Origin: Planctomycetota bacterium
GTDB lineage: Bacteria; Planctomycetota; Phycisphaerae; Phycisphaerales; SM1A02
Direction: 5' to 3'
Assembly: GCA_003671025.1 (NCBI GenBank)
Contig: QWPW01000009.1
Coordinates: 28,416-92,415 of the forward strand
DNA length: 64,000 nucleotides
In this document: in pieces, positions 41,277-50,311 of the stretch
How positions within the stretch are numbered: the stretch's first letter is position 1
Layout of the letters: every line of letters starts with the position of its first letter
Notes under the pieces: generated by a model
Seen by the model: only the letters and a program-made list of their open reading frames with translations
Told to the model about the DNA's origin: nothing
The model's database searches: none
Position numbers and translations under genes: made by a program

Positions 41277-42830
41277 ATGAAGCCCGAGGATCATGACCAG
41301 CACGCTGACAACGTTGAGAAGCGCAACCGCGCGCACCTCGATGGGCAGCATGATGCGCATGATCTCGCGCACGATGACTCGCACGGCGCGCACTCGTCGC
41401 CCCTGTCCGACATCTCTGAGCGCGACTCGGTGGTCGATGCCAACGAGCCAACGCCTGAGGATGAACTTGTCGAGCAACTGTTGTTGCACGAGATTGTTCC
41501 CTCGGTCTTCGCGGACGCGGTGGAGCAGCAAGAAGATGCCGACGCCGCGGAAACCCTGGAACAACTCGGTGAAGCGGCCGCCGTCGAAATCATCGAAGAG
41601 ATGGAAACCGAGAGCGCTGCGCAAGCGCTCGCGCACATGCATCCTTCGCTGGCGGTGAGTGTGTTGGAGGATCTCGTCGAAGAAGATCCGACCTACGCGG
41701 GGCAACTGATCGAGGAGATGGATCCCGACGACGCGACCGATCTGTTGCAGAATCTTTCCGACGCTTCGCGCGACCGATTGTTGGGCACGCTGGGCAAAGT
41801 CGAGGCGGTGAAGTTCCGTCGTTTGATGGAATACCCCGAGAAAAGCGCGGGTGGCATGATGACCACCGATTACCTCGCAGTGCGCGACACCATGAGCGTG
41901 CGCGAGGCGACCGAAGCGATTCGCCGCGCGGAAACCGGTGAAGACTGGCTCTATGTGTTCGTCGTTGATTGGCGCGGTCGCTTGCAAGGGCGCGCCACGA
42001 TGCGCGCATTGTTGTTGGCCAATCCTGCGCAACGCGTGATGGAACTGTGCGAGAAGCAAGTCGATGCGATCAAGCCCAACGTTGATCGCGAAGATGTCGC
42101 GCGCGAGTTCGAGAAGTACGACTATCTCGTGCTGCCAGTCGTCGACGAAGAAGATCGCATGCTCGGCGTGATCACCGTCGACGATGTCGTCGACGCGATT
42201 CGCCAAGAGGGCACAGAAGACGCGCAGGCGATGTTCGGTGCTGGTCGTGAAGAAGCGGTGTTTTCGAGCGTCGCCGACAAATTGCGTGGCCGCTTGCCTT
42301 GGCTGTTCGTGAATCTCTTCACCAGTTCCATCGCCGCAGTGGTGGTGCTGCAGTTTGATGACATGATCAGTTCGATCGCGATTCTCGCAGTGATCATGCC
42401 GGTCATCGCGAATCAGGCAGGCAACGCGGGACAACAATCACTCGCGGTCACACTGCGCGGCATCGTGCTCGATGAAGTGCGCGACGGCGCGGCGCTGGGA
42501 TTGGTGCGACGCGAGGCAATCGTTGGTCTTGTGAACGGAACGATTTGCGGCCTGCTGATGGGCGCGCTGGTTGGATGCGCGGAGTACTGGACGCATCCTG
42601 GAACACCAATGTGGAAGTTGGGATATGTGGTGGCCATCTCGATGTCGGTGGCGCTTGCGATTGGCACCATCGTTGGGTCATCGCTGCCGCTGATCGTGCG
42701 TCGCTTCGGTGCTGATCCCGCGACGGCATCGACGATCTTCCTCACCATGGTTACGGACTCGATGAGCTTCCTTGTGTTTCTCGGGCTCGCGTTCTTGCTC
42801 TCGGGATGGATTGGCATCACCCCGGTTTGA
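41277..42830 (+). CDS. mgtE: magnesium transporter MgtE
   Basis: The 517-residue transporter has the MgtE order: a cytosolic helical N domain (EVKFRRLMEY-type PEKSAGGMMTTDYLAVRD), a CBS pair (LAVRDTMSVREATEAIRRAE and LVLPVVDEEDRMLGVITVDDVVDAIRQE), and five transmembrane helices (LFTSSIAAVVVLQF…LVFLGLAFLLSG) with the conserved NAGQQSLAVTLRG. It imports Mg2+ and is gated by the N and CBS domains. Residues 1-40 are His-rich (DHDQHADNVEKRNRAHLDG) and not usual for the family. ATG at 41277. Confidence 0.94.
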   Translation: MKPEDHDQHADNVEKRNRAHLDGQHDAHDLAHDDSHGAHSSPLSDISERDSVVDANEPTPEDELVEQLLLHEIVPSVFADAVEQQEDADAAETLEQLGEAAAVEIIEEMETESAAQALAHMHPSLAVSVLEDLVEEDPTYAGQLIEEMDPDDATDLLQNLSDASRDRLLGTLGKVEAVKFRRLMEYPEKSAGGMMTTDYLAVRDTMSVREATEAIRRAETGEDWLYVFVVDWRGRLQGRATMRALLLANPAQRVMELCEKQVDAIKPNVDREDVAREFEKYDYLVLPVVDEEDRMLGVITVDDVVDAIRQEGTEDAQAMFGAGREEAVFSSVADKLRGRLPWLFVNLFTSSIAAVVVLQFDDMISSIAILAVIMPVIANQAGNAGQQSLAVTLRGIVLDEVRDGAALGLVRREAIVGLVNGTICGLLMGALVGCAEYWTHPGTPMWKLGYVVAISMSVALAIGTIVGSSLPLIVRRFGADPATASTIFLTMVTDSMSFLVFLGLAFLLSGWIGITPV

Positions 42831-42851
42831 GTTTGTCGAAGTGTTCTGCGC

Positions 42852-43061
42852 TCAAAGTTCGACGCGAATGACAAACGGCACGATGAGCAGTGCTGCGCAC
42901 ACACCCAAGAGAATCCAAACGTTGCCGATGAAGTAGGGAATGACGCACAACGCGGCGCCCGCAAGCATGGGCACTGGGTGCTGTTGTTTTTTTCCGTAGA
43001 TGAAATACGCGACGCCGAAGAGTCCAGCGAATCCACTGATGAAGAGTGAAGTGACGTCCAT
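42852..43061 (-). CDS. small membrane protein
   Basis: The 69-residue protein has two transmembrane helices, TSLFISGFAGLFGVAYFIYG and GAALCVIPYFIGNVWILLGVC, separated by the charged loop KKQQHPV. The ATG at 43061 is the best start. Similar small proteins near transport genes are common, and no function is known. It is convergent with mgtE, 21 nt apart. Confidence 0.65.
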   Translation of the reverse strand: MDVTSLFISGFAGLFGVAYFIYGKKQQHPVPMLAGAALCVIPYFIGNVWILLGVCAALLIVPFVIRVEL

Positions 43062-43267
43062 TGGTAATCCTCGATGACGCTGGCACATTTGAGCGCCTCG
43101 GCAGAGGATGGTAAAGCGACTTACTGTGCAAAAGCACTTGAAAACGGCTCGAAACGATCGCGCGCAACGCGCGGTTCATTTCATACACCCCAAACGTACA
43201 CGCACTCAGCGCCAAGGGGCACGACTGCGCTCCCATGCATCGCCGCGAGGAGTACTATTCGCGGTTC

Positions 43268-44107
43268 ATGCTTGTGCTTCGCGACCTTCACAAATGTTTC
43301 GGCTCGATCGTGGCCGTGGCTGACCTCACACTCGAGGTCAACACGGGTGAAGTCTTTGGACTGCTCGGCCCTAACGGCGCAGGCAAATCGACCACCATCG
43401 CCATGATCACTGGACTGCTCACGCCTGACTCGGGGACGGTTGATGTCCTTGGTCTCGGCTCGCCCACCAGCGCGGCGGTGCGCATGCATCTTGGTCTCGC
43501 GCCGCAAGAGATCACGCTCTACGCCGATCTCACTGCGCGCGAAAACCTTCTGTTCTATGCGCGCTTGTACGGCGTTGTGAATGCACGCGCGCGTGTCGAA
43601 GAACTTCTTGCGTTGGTTGAGCTCGAAGCGCGCGGCAACGATCGACTCGCGACCTACTCCGGCGGAATGAAGCGACGACTCAACTTCGCTGCGGCGCTTG
43701 TGCACGATCCGAAGTTGTTGCTGCTCGATGAGCCAACCGCGGGCGTCGATCCGCAAAGTCGCAATCGCATTCTCGATCTCGTGCGCCAACTTGCGAGCGA
43801 AGGCAAGACCATCATTTACACCACGCATTACATGGAAGAGGCGGCGAAGATTTGTGATCGCGTGGGAATCGTCGACGGTGGACGCATGCTTGATGTGGGC
43901 ACCGTGGCGCAACTTGTCACGCGTCACGGCGGACAATCGTCGGTGGCCATCGAGCGCGCGGGCGTGCAAACGCGCGTGCTCACCAACGATCCCGTCGCCG
44001 AAGTCACGCGACAGTTTGCCATTGGCGGAGTCACCAGCGTGCGCGTGGAGGAGCCTGATCTCGAAGGCGTGTTCCTCGCACTCACCGGAAGGAGCTTGCG
44101 CGAATGA
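43268..44107 (+). CDS. ABC-2 transporter ATPase (module 1)
   Basis: The 279-residue ATPase has Walker A GPNGAGKSTT, ABC signature YSGGMKRRLN, Walker B LLLLDEPTAGVD and the H-loop YTTHYMEE. The C-terminal region (EEPDLEGVFLALTGRSL) is that of ABC-2 drug or antigen exporters. Its stop overlaps the start of the permease at 44104 by 4 nt. The pair forms the first ABC module of a Gld-like cluster. ATG at 43268. Confidence 0.93.
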   Translation: MLVLRDLHKCFGSIVAVADLTLEVNTGEVFGLLGPNGAGKSTTIAMITGLLTPDSGTVDVLGLGSPTSAAVRMHLGLAPQEITLYADLTARENLLFYARLYGVVNARARVEELLALVELEARGNDRLATYSGGMKRRLNFAAALVHDPKLLLLDEPTAGVDPQSRNRILDLVRQLASEGKTIIYTTHYMEEAAKICDRVGIVDGGRMLDVGTVAQLVTRHGGQSSVAIERAGVQTRVLTNDPVAEVTRQFAIGGVTSVRVEEPDLEGVFLALTGRSLRE

Positions 44108-45426
44108 AGGCGATTTTATTCATCGCACAGAAAGATCTCCGCCTGCTCCTGCGCGACAAGGGCGAAGTGTTTTTCACCTTCTTTTTCCCTGTTTTGCTGG
44201 CGATCTTCTTTGGCTTCGTCTTTGGCGGCGAAGGCGAGAGCAGCAAGATTGATCTCGCGTTGGTGGTCGAGAGCGATTCGGTTTTGGCCGCGGGAATGGC
44301 GCGCGATCTTGAGGCCGATGAGTCCTTCCAAGTGACGCGCTTTCCTTCGCGCGACGCAGGCATTCACTCGGTGCGCGTGGGCAAGTCGACGGCGGTGGTG
44401 ATCCTTCCCGCAGCAATGCAGGATGGATTGGGCGGACTCTTCAGCGGAGATGGAATTCCCATCGACGCGGTCGTCGATCCCGCGCATCGTGCTGAAGCGG
44501 GACTCATTCAAGGCAAGCTCAACGAACTCGCGTTTCGCCAGTTTCCCAAGTTGCTCGGTGACAGCACGCAGTCTGCGAAGTTGTTTTCTTCCGCGCGCAC
44601 CAAACTGGCAGAGGCGAAGAATCTCACGCCCGCGAATCGACTCGCCGCAACTGGTTTGATTGCCGCAGGCGAAATGTTCACCAAGTCGCTGTCGACATCG
44701 GAGCGCAACACTCAAGCGGACAATTCAACTGCGCAGCAAGCGGATTCTGCATCAAGCGAAGAATCGGCATGGTCGCCCATCGCGATCACGATGACCGAAC
44801 TTCCGCCGCGCACGGGCAGACCGCGTTCATCCTTTGACATCACAGTTCCGCAAGGCGCAGTGTGGGGACTCGCTGGTTGCATCAGCGCGTTTGCCACGGC
44901 CATCGTGGTGGAGCGCGCGCGCGGCACACTCGATCGACTGCGATTGGCGCCGATCACACGCATGCAAATGCTCGCGGGAAAAGGCATCGCGTGCTTCGTC
45001 ACCGCAATGTCAGTGCAAGCACTGCTGATTGCGATGGCGGTGATCTGCTTCGCTTCCTCGATCGCGCAGCCGTTCATGCTCATGATCTCCTGCGTCGCAA
45101 GCGCGTTCGCATTTTCAGGAATCGCCATGATGGTCGCGGGCCTCTGTCGCACCGAGGCGCAAGCCAACGGCGCGGGTCGCGGCGTGATCTTGCTGTTGGC
45201 CATGATCGGCGGCGGCACGATTCCGGTGTTCCTCATGCCGCCATTTCTCAAGACCATGAGTTTCGCGAGTCCCTTCCGTTGGGCGGTCACCGCGATGGAA
45301 GGACCATTCTGGCGCGACACCTCGCTGAACGAACAACTCACGCCGCTACTGGTCCTGTGCGTGATCGGTGTCGCGGGATTTTTGATCGGAACGCGCGCGA
45401 TGGGACGATCCGCCCTACGCAAGTAG
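44104..45426 (+). CDS. ABC-2 permease (module 1)
   Basis: The 440-residue permease has an N-terminal membrane helix (VFFTFFFPVLLAIFFGFVFG), a long exoplasmic domain (~40-240) that includes a Ser/Ala/Gln-rich segment, and five C-terminal helices (VWGLAGCISAFATAIVVERARG, LMISCVASAFAFSGIAMMVAG, …PLLVLCVIGVAGFLIG). That is the NatB/YhaP-type ABC-2 layout. It works with the ATPase that overlaps it. Confidence 0.9.
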   Translation: MKAILFIAQKDLRLLLRDKGEVFFTFFFPVLLAIFFGFVFGGEGESSKIDLALVVESDSVLAAGMARDLEADESFQVTRFPSRDAGIHSVRVGKSTAVVILPAAMQDGLGGLFSGDGIPIDAVVDPAHRAEAGLIQGKLNELAFRQFPKLLGDSTQSAKLFSSARTKLAEAKNLTPANRLAATGLIAAGEMFTKSLSTSERNTQADNSTAQQADSASSEESAWSPIAITMTELPPRTGRPRSSFDITVPQGAVWGLAGCISAFATAIVVERARGTLDRLRLAPITRMQMLAGKGIACFVTAMSVQALLIAMAVICFASSIAQPFMLMISCVASAFAFSGIAMMVAGLCRTEAQANGAGRGVILLLAMIGGGTIPVFLMPPFLKTMSFASPFRWAVTAMEGPFWRDTSLNEQLTPLLVLCVIGVAGFLIGTRAMGRSALRK

Positions 45427-45528
45427 TGGACGAAATTCAACGGCGTGCGGGCGACACTGAGCGCTCGCGGTAGATTGTTCACTCACACGTTTCGTGTCGG
45501 GTTTGAGAATTCTTACGGGAGAGTTTGC

Positions 45529-46314
45529 ATGGCATGCCGCATCGTTGCTGAGAAGCTCGACAAGAAGTTTGGCCATATTCACGCGGTGAAAGGCATCAAT
45601 CTCGAAGTTCCCTCGGGGCAAGTGCTCGGCTTTCTTGGGCCTAACGGCGCAGGCAAGAGCACCACCATGCGCATGATCACTGGGTTCCTCGAGCCCACCA
45701 GTGGGCGCGTTCGACTCGAAGGAATCGACATCGCCGACGATCCCATCGCGGCCAAGCGCACCTTTGGCTATCTGCCCGAAGGCGCGCCCGCGTATCCCGA
45801 CATGACTGTCGAAGAGTTCCTTACGTTCATCGCGCACGCGCGCGGATTTCGCGGACGAGAAGTGACGGAGCGCGTCGAGCGATCGATCGGTCGCGTCAAC
45901 TTGCAAGGCGTGCGTCGTCAAGCATTCGAAACACTTTCCAAGGGCTACAAGCGACGCACGGGTTTAGCACAAGCGTTGCTGCACGACCCTGGCATTCTGA
46001 TTCTCGATGAGCCCACCGACGGACTTGATCCCAATCAGAAATACGAAGTACGCGAGCTCATCAAGGAGCTCGGCGGTGATCGCGCCATCGTGCTCTCGAC
46101 ACACATTCTCGAAGAAGTGGAAGCGGTGTGCACGCGCGCGATCGTCATCAATCAAGGAGAGATCGTGTTTGACGGAACGCCGACCGAAATGGAATCACGC
46201 GCGCCTCGCGAGGTCGTGAAGAACCGAATGGATCACGCGTTTCGCATGATGACCACCGGTGATGTCACTGGCGGCGAGCGCGTGAACACGCGCAAGCACG
46301 GAGGTCGTCGATGA
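45529..46314 (+). CDS. ABC-2 transporter ATPase (module 2, GldA-like)
   Basis: The 261-residue ATPase has Walker A GPNGAGKSTTMR, signature LSKGYKRRTGLAQ, Walker B LILDEPTDGLDPNQ and H-loop LSTHILEEVEA. The sequence LGFLGPNGAGKSTTMRMITGF and YLPEGAPAYPDMTVEEFL match the GldA-type group of gliding/exopolymer ABC systems. It overlaps the next permease by 4 nt. ATG at 45529. Confidence 0.93.
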   Translation: MACRIVAEKLDKKFGHIHAVKGINLEVPSGQVLGFLGPNGAGKSTTMRMITGFLEPTSGRVRLEGIDIADDPIAAKRTFGYLPEGAPAYPDMTVEEFLTFIAHARGFRGREVTERVERSIGRVNLQGVRRQAFETLSKGYKRRTGLAQALLHDPGILILDEPTDGLDPNQKYEVRELIKELGGDRAIVLSTHILEEVEAVCTRAIVINQGEIVFDGTPTEMESRAPREVVKNRMDHAFRMMTTGDVTGGERVNTRKHGGRR

Positions 46315-47054
46315 ACGCATATCAACGCACCGCGGTGGTCTTTCGCCGCGAGTTTCGGTCGTACTTTCAGACGCCGTTGGCCGCAGTCTTCTTGGTGATC
46401 TTCCTCTTCCTCGCGGGACTATTCGCCTTCAACATCGGTGACTTCTTTGGGCGCGGAACAGCCGATTTACGGCCGTTTTTTCAGTATCACCCGTGGCTCT
46501 ACGTGTTCCTCGTGCCCGCAGTCTCGATGCGTTTGTGGGCCGAAGAGCGTCGTACCGGAACCATCGAACTGATCATGACTCTGCCCTTTGGCACCACGGA
46601 CTTGGTGATCGGAAAGTTCCTCGCCGCGTGGGCGTTCACCTCGGTCGCGCTCGCGCTCACATTCCCCATGTGGATCACCGTGTCGTGGCTTGGCTCGCCT
46701 GATCACGGCACCATCGTGGTCGGCTACATCGCGAGCGTGTTCTTAGCGGGCGCGTTTCTTGCGGTGGGCGCGTTTCTTTCCGCGCTCACCAAGAACCAAG
46801 TGATCGCGTTCGTGCTCTGTGCCGTCGCTTGCTTCTTGTTGCTGCTCGCGGGATTTCCCACGGTGCTCGACTTCTTGCGCGGCTGGGCGCCTCTTGGTGT
46901 CGTGGAAGCACTCGCATCGACGAGCGCGATGACGCATTACGAATCCATGATGCGCGGCGTGATCGACATGCGCGATGCGCTCTACTTCGTACTAGTCATC
47001 GCGGCGTTCTTGACACTCAATGTCTTTGCGATCGACTGGAAAAAATCGGACTGA
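46311..47054 (+). CDS. ABC-2 permease (module 2, GldF-like)
   Basis: The 247-residue permease has six transmembrane helices and the GldF-like pattern RREFRSYFQTPLAAVFLVIF, PFFQYHPWLYVFLVPAVSMRLWAEERRTGTIELIMTLP-like pieces (here YVFLVPAVSMRLWAEERR and TIELIMTLPFG), and LGVVEALAST. It pairs with the GldA-like ATPase. The three repeats at 47050-47112 begin at its stop codon. Confidence 0.9.
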   Translation: MNAYQRTAVVFRREFRSYFQTPLAAVFLVIFLFLAGLFAFNIGDFFGRGTADLRPFFQYHPWLYVFLVPAVSMRLWAEERRTGTIELIMTLPFGTTDLVIGKFLAAWAFTSVALALTFPMWITVSWLGSPDHGTIVVGYIASVFLAGAFLAVGAFLSALTKNQVIAFVLCAVACFLLLLAGFPTVLDFLRGWAPLGVVEALASTSAMTHYESMMRGVIDMRDALYFVLVIAAFLTLNVFAIDWKKSD

Positions 47055-47112
47055 TCGTCTCGTAGTCTTTGTCTCACTGATCGTCTCAAAGGTGTTCTCC
47101 GACTGATCGTCT
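47050..47112 (+). repeat. three actgatcgtct units spaced 26 bp, first at a stop codon
   Basis: actgatcgtct occurs at 47050-47060, 47076-47086 and 47102-47112. The first includes the TGA stop of the GldF-like permease. The bases between the copies differ. Together they fill most of the 73-nt gap before the GldG-like gene. Confidence 0.9.
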
Positions 47113-47127
47113 AGAGGGAATCTTCTC

Positions 47128-49011
47128 ATGGCAGTAGCCGACAAGCGTCGCTCGACGCTCCTTGCAATTCTGGGCATTTTGGTGACGTTGGTGGCGCTCA
47201 ACACCGTCGCATGGTTTTACTTGCGCAGCGTGCGCATCGACGTGACTTCTGATGCGCTGTACACCGTGTCGCCCGGCGTTTCGGCGATTGCGCGCGCGTT
47301 GCCCGAACCAGTACGAATCGATTTCTACTGGACGCGCGACCAAGGCGCGGACTTGCCCACCATGCGTTCCTACGCGCAGCGCGTGCAGGAATTTCTCGAG
47401 GAAATCGTCGCCAGCAGCGAAGGCAAACTCGAGTTGCGCATCATCGATCCCGAGGCGTTTAGCGAGACCGAAGACATGGCGCGTGCCGCGGGAATTTCCG
47501 CGCGCACGCTCGACACCACGGGGCGAGTGTTGATGTTCGGTCTCAGTGTGCGCGGCGCCACGGACAAGGTGGAGACGATTGCATTTCTCGATCCGTCGCA
47601 AGAACAGTTTCTCGAATACGAAATCGCGCGACGCATTCTTTCGGTGGGACGAGATCGCAAATCCACGGTGGCGGTGATCACCACCTTGCCCATCGAAAGG
47701 CCGTTCAACCCGCAAACGCCACAAGCGCGCACGGGCAAGTCGGTGCTCTTCGCGCAGCTCGAACAACTCTATGAACTCAAGGTGCTCGACACCGCGAAGC
47801 CGGTGGTTCCTGCAGAGACGAGTGCGTTGATGGTGATTCAGCCGCGGCAATTGACTGAGGAAGCGTTGCGCGCAATTGATGCGTGGGCGATTTCGGGCAA
47901 GCCGCTGTTTGTGTTCGCCGATCCGTGGTGCGAGGCCGATCCCGCAGCACGCGAAATGGATTTCGGTTCGACGGGCTCGGGCTCAACCTATGAACTCGGT
48001 TCGCTGTTGACGCAGTGGGGCGTGAGTATCGACACGCAGAATGTGGTCGCGGATCTTGGGTTCGCCACGCGCATCATGTATCAATCGCAAGGCGGGCAGA
48101 ACATGGAGATGTCGCATCCCGCGTGGCTCACGCTCAACCGTGCAGGCATCCCTGATGGCGACCCCGCGACCGCGCCGTTGGCGCAACTCAACATCAAGAG
48201 CATTGGCGCGATTGCTCGTATTCCCGGCGCAAAACCCACTATTTCGACGTTGATCACCAGCACCAAAGATGTGCAGATGGTGCAAAATCTCAAGCTCGGT
48301 TTCTTTGGCGAAGTCGATCGCTTGGTGCGCGATTTCAAGAGTCTCGGCACACCGATCGATCTCGCAGTGCGCATTCGCGGCGAGATCGAGAGCGCGTATC
48401 CCGCGGCCGACGGCACCCGCGCGCGCGGCAATGCCAACATCGTGTTGGTCGCCGATGCCGACATGCTCGACGATGCAAACTGGACCGGCGTCGATCAAAG
48501 TTCGGGCACGCTGCAGACCATCGCGGACAACGGCGCCTTTGTATTCAACGCGCTCGAGTTGGCTGCGGGCGATTCGCTGCTCTCGGGATTGAAGTCGCGC
48601 GGGCGCTATCAACGCCCCTTCGATCGTGTCGAACAATTGCGCAAGGACGCGGAGTTTCGCTATCTCTCGCGCGAGCAAGAGCTGAAGGATCAGATCAAGA
48701 AGTCAGAGATGCGCATCAATGAATTGCAACGCGAACGCGGCGGCGCGGGTGTCGGCGTCAACGCGCTCGGTCAACTGGTGTTGACCCAAGAGCAGAGTGT
48801 GGAACTCGCCAAACTCGAAACGGTGCAAGTGAGTGCGCGTCGAGAATTGCGCGAGGTGCAACACTCGCTGCGCGCGGAGATCGAGAAGACGGGCACCGTG
48901 TTGATGATCATCAACGTCATTGTGTGGCCAGTGTTGGTTGCGATTGTGGCGACGCTGTGGATCTCGGTGCGCTACGGACGACAGCGATCAGCGCCAGTCT
49001 TGGCGAAGTGA
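47128..49011 (+). CDS. GldG-like ABC accessory protein
   Basis: The 627-residue protein starts with a membrane helix (LLAILGILVTLVALNTVAWFYL) and a large exoplasmic part of the GldG type: VRIDVTSDALYTVSPGV, VRIDFYWTRD, LELRIIDPEAFSETED, KPLFVFADPWCEAD, and a coiled-coil helix (~540-590, rich in Glu/Lys/Arg) before a final transmembrane helix (VLMIINVIVWPVLVAIVATLWI). It is the substrate-handling subunit of ABC-2 gliding or exopolymer systems. It follows the GldF-like gene and precedes the DUF4340 gene. Confidence 0.9.
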   Translation: MAVADKRRSTLLAILGILVTLVALNTVAWFYLRSVRIDVTSDALYTVSPGVSAIARALPEPVRIDFYWTRDQGADLPTMRSYAQRVQEFLEEIVASSEGKLELRIIDPEAFSETEDMARAAGISARTLDTTGRVLMFGLSVRGATDKVETIAFLDPSQEQFLEYEIARRILSVGRDRKSTVAVITTLPIERPFNPQTPQARTGKSVLFAQLEQLYELKVLDTAKPVVPAETSALMVIQPRQLTEEALRAIDAWAISGKPLFVFADPWCEADPAAREMDFGSTGSGSTYELGSLLTQWGVSIDTQNVVADLGFATRIMYQSQGGQNMEMSHPAWLTLNRAGIPDGDPATAPLAQLNIKSIGAIARIPGAKPTISTLITSTKDVQMVQNLKLGFFGEVDRLVRDFKSLGTPIDLAVRIRGEIESAYPAADGTRARGNANIVLVADADMLDDANWTGVDQSSGTLQTIADNGAFVFNALELAAGDSLLSGLKSRGRYQRPFDRVEQLRKDAEFRYLSREQELKDQIKKSEMRINELQRERGGAGVGVNALGQLVLTQEQSVELAKLETVQVSARRELREVQHSLRAEIEKTGTVLMIINVIVWPVLVAIVATLWISVRYGRQRSAPVLAK

Positions 49012-49083
49012 TTCATTGTTCATCGTCGGACGTGAGTGGTGCAAAAGTCGGGTAAAACCCGCTGAAAACGCAGTAAAACCGTC

Positions 49084-50193
49084 ATGAAGTCAACCACCAT
49101 CACTGTCGTGTTCGCCCTCGCTGGACTGTCTCTGGTGGGCGCGTACTTCGCGCTCTCACGGACTGAATTCACTTCGACCATCGAACGCGGCGCGCCGTTT
49201 GTGATTGGTCTGAGTGATAAGGCTGCGTCGGTTCGTCGCATCGAGATTGACCGAAGCGGCAAGCAGATCGAGTTGATCAAGCAAGGCGAGACTTGGACGC
49301 TCGCGAGCAGCGACGGATATCCCGCGCACTTCGAAACGATCAAGTCGCTGGTCTCTGGTCTGGAGAATCTCAAGGTCGACGATCGCATGACTGCGCTCGC
49401 GGATCGACACGAGAAACTCGCGTTGGCCTGGCCTGATGATTCGGGACGCGGTGCGCGCGTGCGCCTCTACGGCGACGCAGAGCAACCGCTGTACGACCTC
49501 GTGCTCGGCGAAGAACGTGGCAGTCCCCGCGCGCAGTTTGTGCGACGTATGGGTGAGGATCAATGTTGGCGCGTGCTCGGTTCGGTGAGTGCTGATGTTG
49601 AGGCACAACGCTGGCTTGATGCGGAGCTGCTCTCGATTCCCGATGGCGAAGTGCGCGGAGTTCTGTTCAATGGATTGGAACTGCGCGGCATCGAGGGCGC
49701 GGATGGCAAGGTCACCTACGCCGTCGTCGATCAAGCACCACTCGCGCCCGCTGGCAGCGTCGAGTGGACCGAGCCTCGGCTCGCAGTTGCGATGCGCTCG
49801 TTGCCCTCGTGGCTCTCGCGTTTGGAAATGATGGACGTGCGCAAGTCGACGAATACTGCTGCAGATCCCACGATTTCGCCTACTTTTGACATGGTGCGCG
49901 GAACGCTCACCGTGCACGCGGTGCGTGAGAGCGACGCGGTGTGGATCTCGTTCAGCGCCACGCCCAAGGCCGGCGCACCCAGCGCCGAGGCCATCAATGC
50001 CAAGAAGAAATACTCGGGTGACCCATGCGTTCCCGACTGGACCGAGTTCAGCGCGAAGCACTCGGGATGGGAATTCAAACTTCCAGAGTGGAAACTCACC
50101 GCACTCGAAGAAGCCGCGAAGATGCCCGCCGATGGCGTCGTGGAAGAAGACCCCAATCGACCTACGCGCGTTCCTCGTCCAAGCGGCGGTTGA
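49084..50193 (+). CDS. DUF4340 membrane-anchored protein
   Basis: The 369-residue protein has an N-terminal helix (ITVVFALAGLSLVGAYFAL) and the DUF4340 pattern: RRIEIDRSGKQIELIKQGETWTL, VSGLENLKVDDRM, RGARVRLYGDAEQPLYDLVLG and WLDAELLSIPDGEV. This family regularly accompanies GldG-like proteins in ABC-2 clusters and is exposed outside the membrane. A strong terminator (50248-50285) ends the cluster just after it. Confidence 0.9.
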   Translation: MKSTTITVVFALAGLSLVGAYFALSRTEFTSTIERGAPFVIGLSDKAASVRRIEIDRSGKQIELIKQGETWTLASSDGYPAHFETIKSLVSGLENLKVDDRMTALADRHEKLALAWPDDSGRGARVRLYGDAEQPLYDLVLGEERGSPRAQFVRRMGEDQCWRVLGSVSADVEAQRWLDAELLSIPDGEVRGVLFNGLELRGIEGADGKVTYAVVDQAPLAPAGSVEWTEPRLAVAMRSLPSWLSRLEMMDVRKSTNTAADPTISPTFDMVRGTLTVHAVRESDAVWISFSATPKAGAPSAEAINAKKKYSGDPCVPDWTEFSAKHSGWEFKLPEWKLTALEEAAKMPADGVVEEDPNRPTRVPRPSGG

Positions 50194-50247
50194 TGCCCGT
50201 TCACGGTTTCGAAACTCGCACGACGCGAGAGCGCGTGACACAAAAAC

Positions 50248-50285
50248 ACAGAAGCCACGCACACGCGCGGCTTCTGCTTTTTTTA
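50248..50285 (+). terminator. intrinsic terminator of the Gld-type cluster
   Basis: agaagcc (50250-50256) pairs with ggcttct (50269-50275) and extends with GC-rich inner pairs. A T run follows at about 50278-50284. It ends the rightward operon and may serve gcvP leftwards. Confidence 0.75.
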
Positions 50286-50311
50286 ATTGACGCTACTGCG
50301 TTGCTCAGCTC

